Positions 6,045-7,705 of a stretch of DNA of 7,705 nt are shown here, in pieces. Under the pieces are notes generated by a model. That model searched no databases and was not told the DNA's origin. It worked only from the letters and a program-made list of their open reading frames with translations. This DNA is from Flammeovirgaceae bacterium (lineage in GTDB: Bacteria; Bacteroidota; Bacteroidia; Cytophagales; Cyclobacteriaceae): the NCBI GenBank assembly GCA_003229495.1, contig QIEB01000618.1, positions 1-7,705 on the forward strand, read 5' to 3'. Both the position numbers and the translations under genes were made by a program. Numbering within the stretch: the stretch's first letter is position 1; each line of letters starts with the position of its first letter.

Positions 6045-7705
6045 ATGAAATACCTGATACTGCTCCCTGTCATACTTTTCTCTTTATTGCTGCCTCTCCA
6101 GGCTCAGGATGACGTCAATTTGTTTGACTATTGGAAATATTATTCCGATGCCCGGAATTGCATGTATAAGACTTCCTGTAACCTGGCCTTTGAGCAATTG
6201 GATCAAAGGAAAGCAGAGATGGCCAGGTTAAAGACCCTTGGCGACTATCAGGCCAGGCAAGCGCTGGTGAAGGAAAAGTTGAACAGAATCATCGGGCCTT
6301 TGCCAGAAAAAACCCCGTTAAATGCAAGAACCACCGGGGTGATAAAGAAGGAAGACTATGTGGTGGAAAAAGTGATTTACCAATCGATACCCGGATACTT
6401 CGTTACCGCGGGTTTATTTCTACCCAGGAAGAGGAAGGGGAAGGTACCCGCCATTATTTATGCCAGCGGTCATACGGCGGAAGGTTTTCGTAGTCCCACC
6501 TATCAACATATAATTATCAATCTGGTGAAAAAAGGATTTGCAGTATTGGCTTTTGACCCAATCGGACAGGGTGAGAGATGGCAATACTTTGACAAAACGG
6601 AGGGAAAGCGACGATTCAGCACTCCCACCATAGAGCATTCTTACCCTGGAGCACAATGTTATATTTCAGGCTATTCACCTACCAACTATTTCGTTTGGGA
6701 TGGTATCAGAAGTGTGGATTATCTGCTTACCAGAAAAGAAATTGACCCTGCAAGAATTGGTATGACCGGCAGGTCTGGCGGCGGCACTCAGACGTTATAC
6801 ACAGCAGCCTTCGATGACCGTATCCTGGCGGCAGCCCCCGAATGTTTCATCACCAGTATGGAATATGTACTAAAAACCATTGGGCCGCAAGATGCTGAAC
6901 AAAACCTTTTTCATATGATCAGTGAGGGTCTTGATCATGCGGACTTTTTGGAAGTCAGGGCCCCAAAACCAGGTCTTATGATCACCACCACCCGGGACTT
7001 TTTTAGTATACAAGGTGCCAGAGATACCTTCATGGAGGTTCAGGAATTTTATGAAGGACTTGGGGGAGGGGAGCATATTAGCATGGTTGAGGACGATGAC
7101 GTGCACACTAGCACTAAAGCCAATCGGGAAGCCATGTATGCCTTTTTCCAGCAGTATTTAGACAATCCCGGTAGTTCTTTAGACCTGGAAGTAGAGATAT
7201 TTGAAGAGCAGGAGTTATGGGTGACTGAGACCGGGCAGCTGGCCACTTCACTGGCAGGAGAGACTTTATTTTCCTTGAATAAAAAGGTGGTTGAAGGGCA
7301 GAGGAGACAGTTGGATTCTTCAAGGCAGCAGGGAGATCAACATTTGAATGAAGTGGTGAACATGGCAAGGAAAATCAGTGGGTATCAGGCTCCAAAGAAA
7401 TTTGAACGAGCTATTTTTTCAGGGCGATATATCCGGGAAACATACATATTGGAAAAATACCTGATACCAGGGGGCGGGGATTACCAACTTCCGGTGGCCT
7501 TATTCAAGCCGTTAAATAGTAGCAATAGCGAAGTAGTACTGGTTCTGGACCAACAGGGCATGGATCATGCTGTTAATGATGGACCTATGGTCCATTCCCT
7601 GCTTCAACATGGTTATTCCGTTTTGGTAGCAGATGTTCCTGGGATCGGTAGTTTGGGCCCCGGGTACTTGAAAGGTGATGCATACGTGGACAACACCTCA
7701 TTTAA
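6045..7705 (+). CDS. Two-domain acetylxylan-esterase-like hydrolase (3' end outside window)
   Basis: An ATG at 6045 opens a frame that runs off the window end after about 553 codons with no stop. The signal peptide MKYLILLPVILFSLLLPLQAQ indicates export. The first alpha/beta hydrolase domain (about 85-375) carries the conserved entry IIGPLPEKTPLNARTTGV and an IIYASGHTAEGF strand and loop. Its nucleophile elbow is MTGRSGGGTQ (Ser244), and the likely acid and base are TTTRDFFS (Asp318) and DDDVHTS (His354), so the triad looks complete. From about residue 455 (GRYIRETYILEKYLIPGG) a second hydrolase-like domain begins, with strands VVLVLDQQG and VLVADVPGIGSLG; its elbow lies beyond the window. 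Bacteroidota homologues are annotated as acetylxylan esterase or AXE1-like and usually run to around 700 residues. Deacetylation of a polysaccharide is a reasonable guess, not shown by the sequence. The gene lies 129 nt after the FAD oxidoreductase. Confidence 0.88.
   Translation, partial: MKYLILLPVILFSLLLPLQAQDDVNLFDYWKYYSDARNCMYKTSCNLAFEQLDQRKAEMARLKTLGDYQARQALVKEKLNRIIGPLPEKTPLNARTTGVIKKEDYVVEKVIYQSIPGYFVTAGLFLPRKRKGKVPAIIYASGHTAEGFRSPTYQHIIINLVKKGFAVLAFDPIGQGERWQYFDKTEGKRRFSTPTIEHSYPGAQCYISGYSPTNYFVWDGIRSVDYLLTRKEIDPARIGMTGRSGGGTQTLYTAAFDDRILAAAPECFITSMEYVLKTIGPQDAEQNLFHMISEGLDHADFLEVRAPKPGLMITTTRDFFSIQGARDTFMEVQEFYEGLGGGEHISMVEDDDVHTSTKANREAMYAFFQQYLDNPGSSLDLEVEIFEEQELWVTETGQLATSLAGETLFSLNKKVVEGQRRQLDSSRQQGDQHLNEVVNMARKISGYQAPKKFERAIFSGRYIRETYILEKYLIPGGGDYQLPVALFKPLNSSNSEVVLVLDQQGMDHAVNDGPMVHSLLQHGYSVLVADVPGIGSLGPGYLKGDAYVDNTSF

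Overview
The window most likely comes from a moderate-GC member of the Bacteroidota, probably an environmental or marine Cytophagia- or Flavobacteriia-type heterotroph. Three things point there: the protein families (secreted NTF2-like proteins, a Tat-exported FAD oxidoreductase and a two-domain acetylxylan-esterase-like hydrolase), starts with A/T-rich leaders and no Shine-Dalgarno sequence, and promoter-like sequences close to the Bacteroidota pattern (TTG, about 20 nt, TAnnTTTG). This placement is inference; no marker gene is present.

Region 1 (1-1410, plus strand). The window opens with the last codons of a gene that enters from the left. Its reading frame is uncertain, and one frame faintly resembles a truncated Omp85-type barrel. 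A strong 18-bp inverted repeat overlaps this end. Two small exported NTF2-fold proteins follow in tandem: a probable SnoaL-like lipoprotein and a lumazine-binding-like protein. Neither has a convincing ATG start.

Region 2 (1476-2788, minus strand). This holds a small DUF427 protein, then an exported or membrane PAP2-family phosphatase. The phosphatase is split into two frames by an apparent one-base deletion in an A run. When the base is restored all three phosphatase motifs line up, so the gene is either a recent pseudogene or a sequencing error. A good promoter candidate lies in front of it.

Region 3 (2994-7705, plus strand). Three genes for exported enzymes lie head to tail: an alpha/beta hydrolase of dienelactone-hydrolase type, a Tat-exported FAD-dependent oxidoreductase only 36 nt downstream, and, after a gap with a perfect 12-bp hairpin, a large two-domain hydrolase cut off by the window end. 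All three carry export signals. They therefore look like a periplasmic or surface module in which esterases deacylate a substrate and a flavoenzyme oxidises a product. The substrate cannot be read from the sequence. No tRNA, rRNA, CRISPR array, transposase or integrase was recognised.
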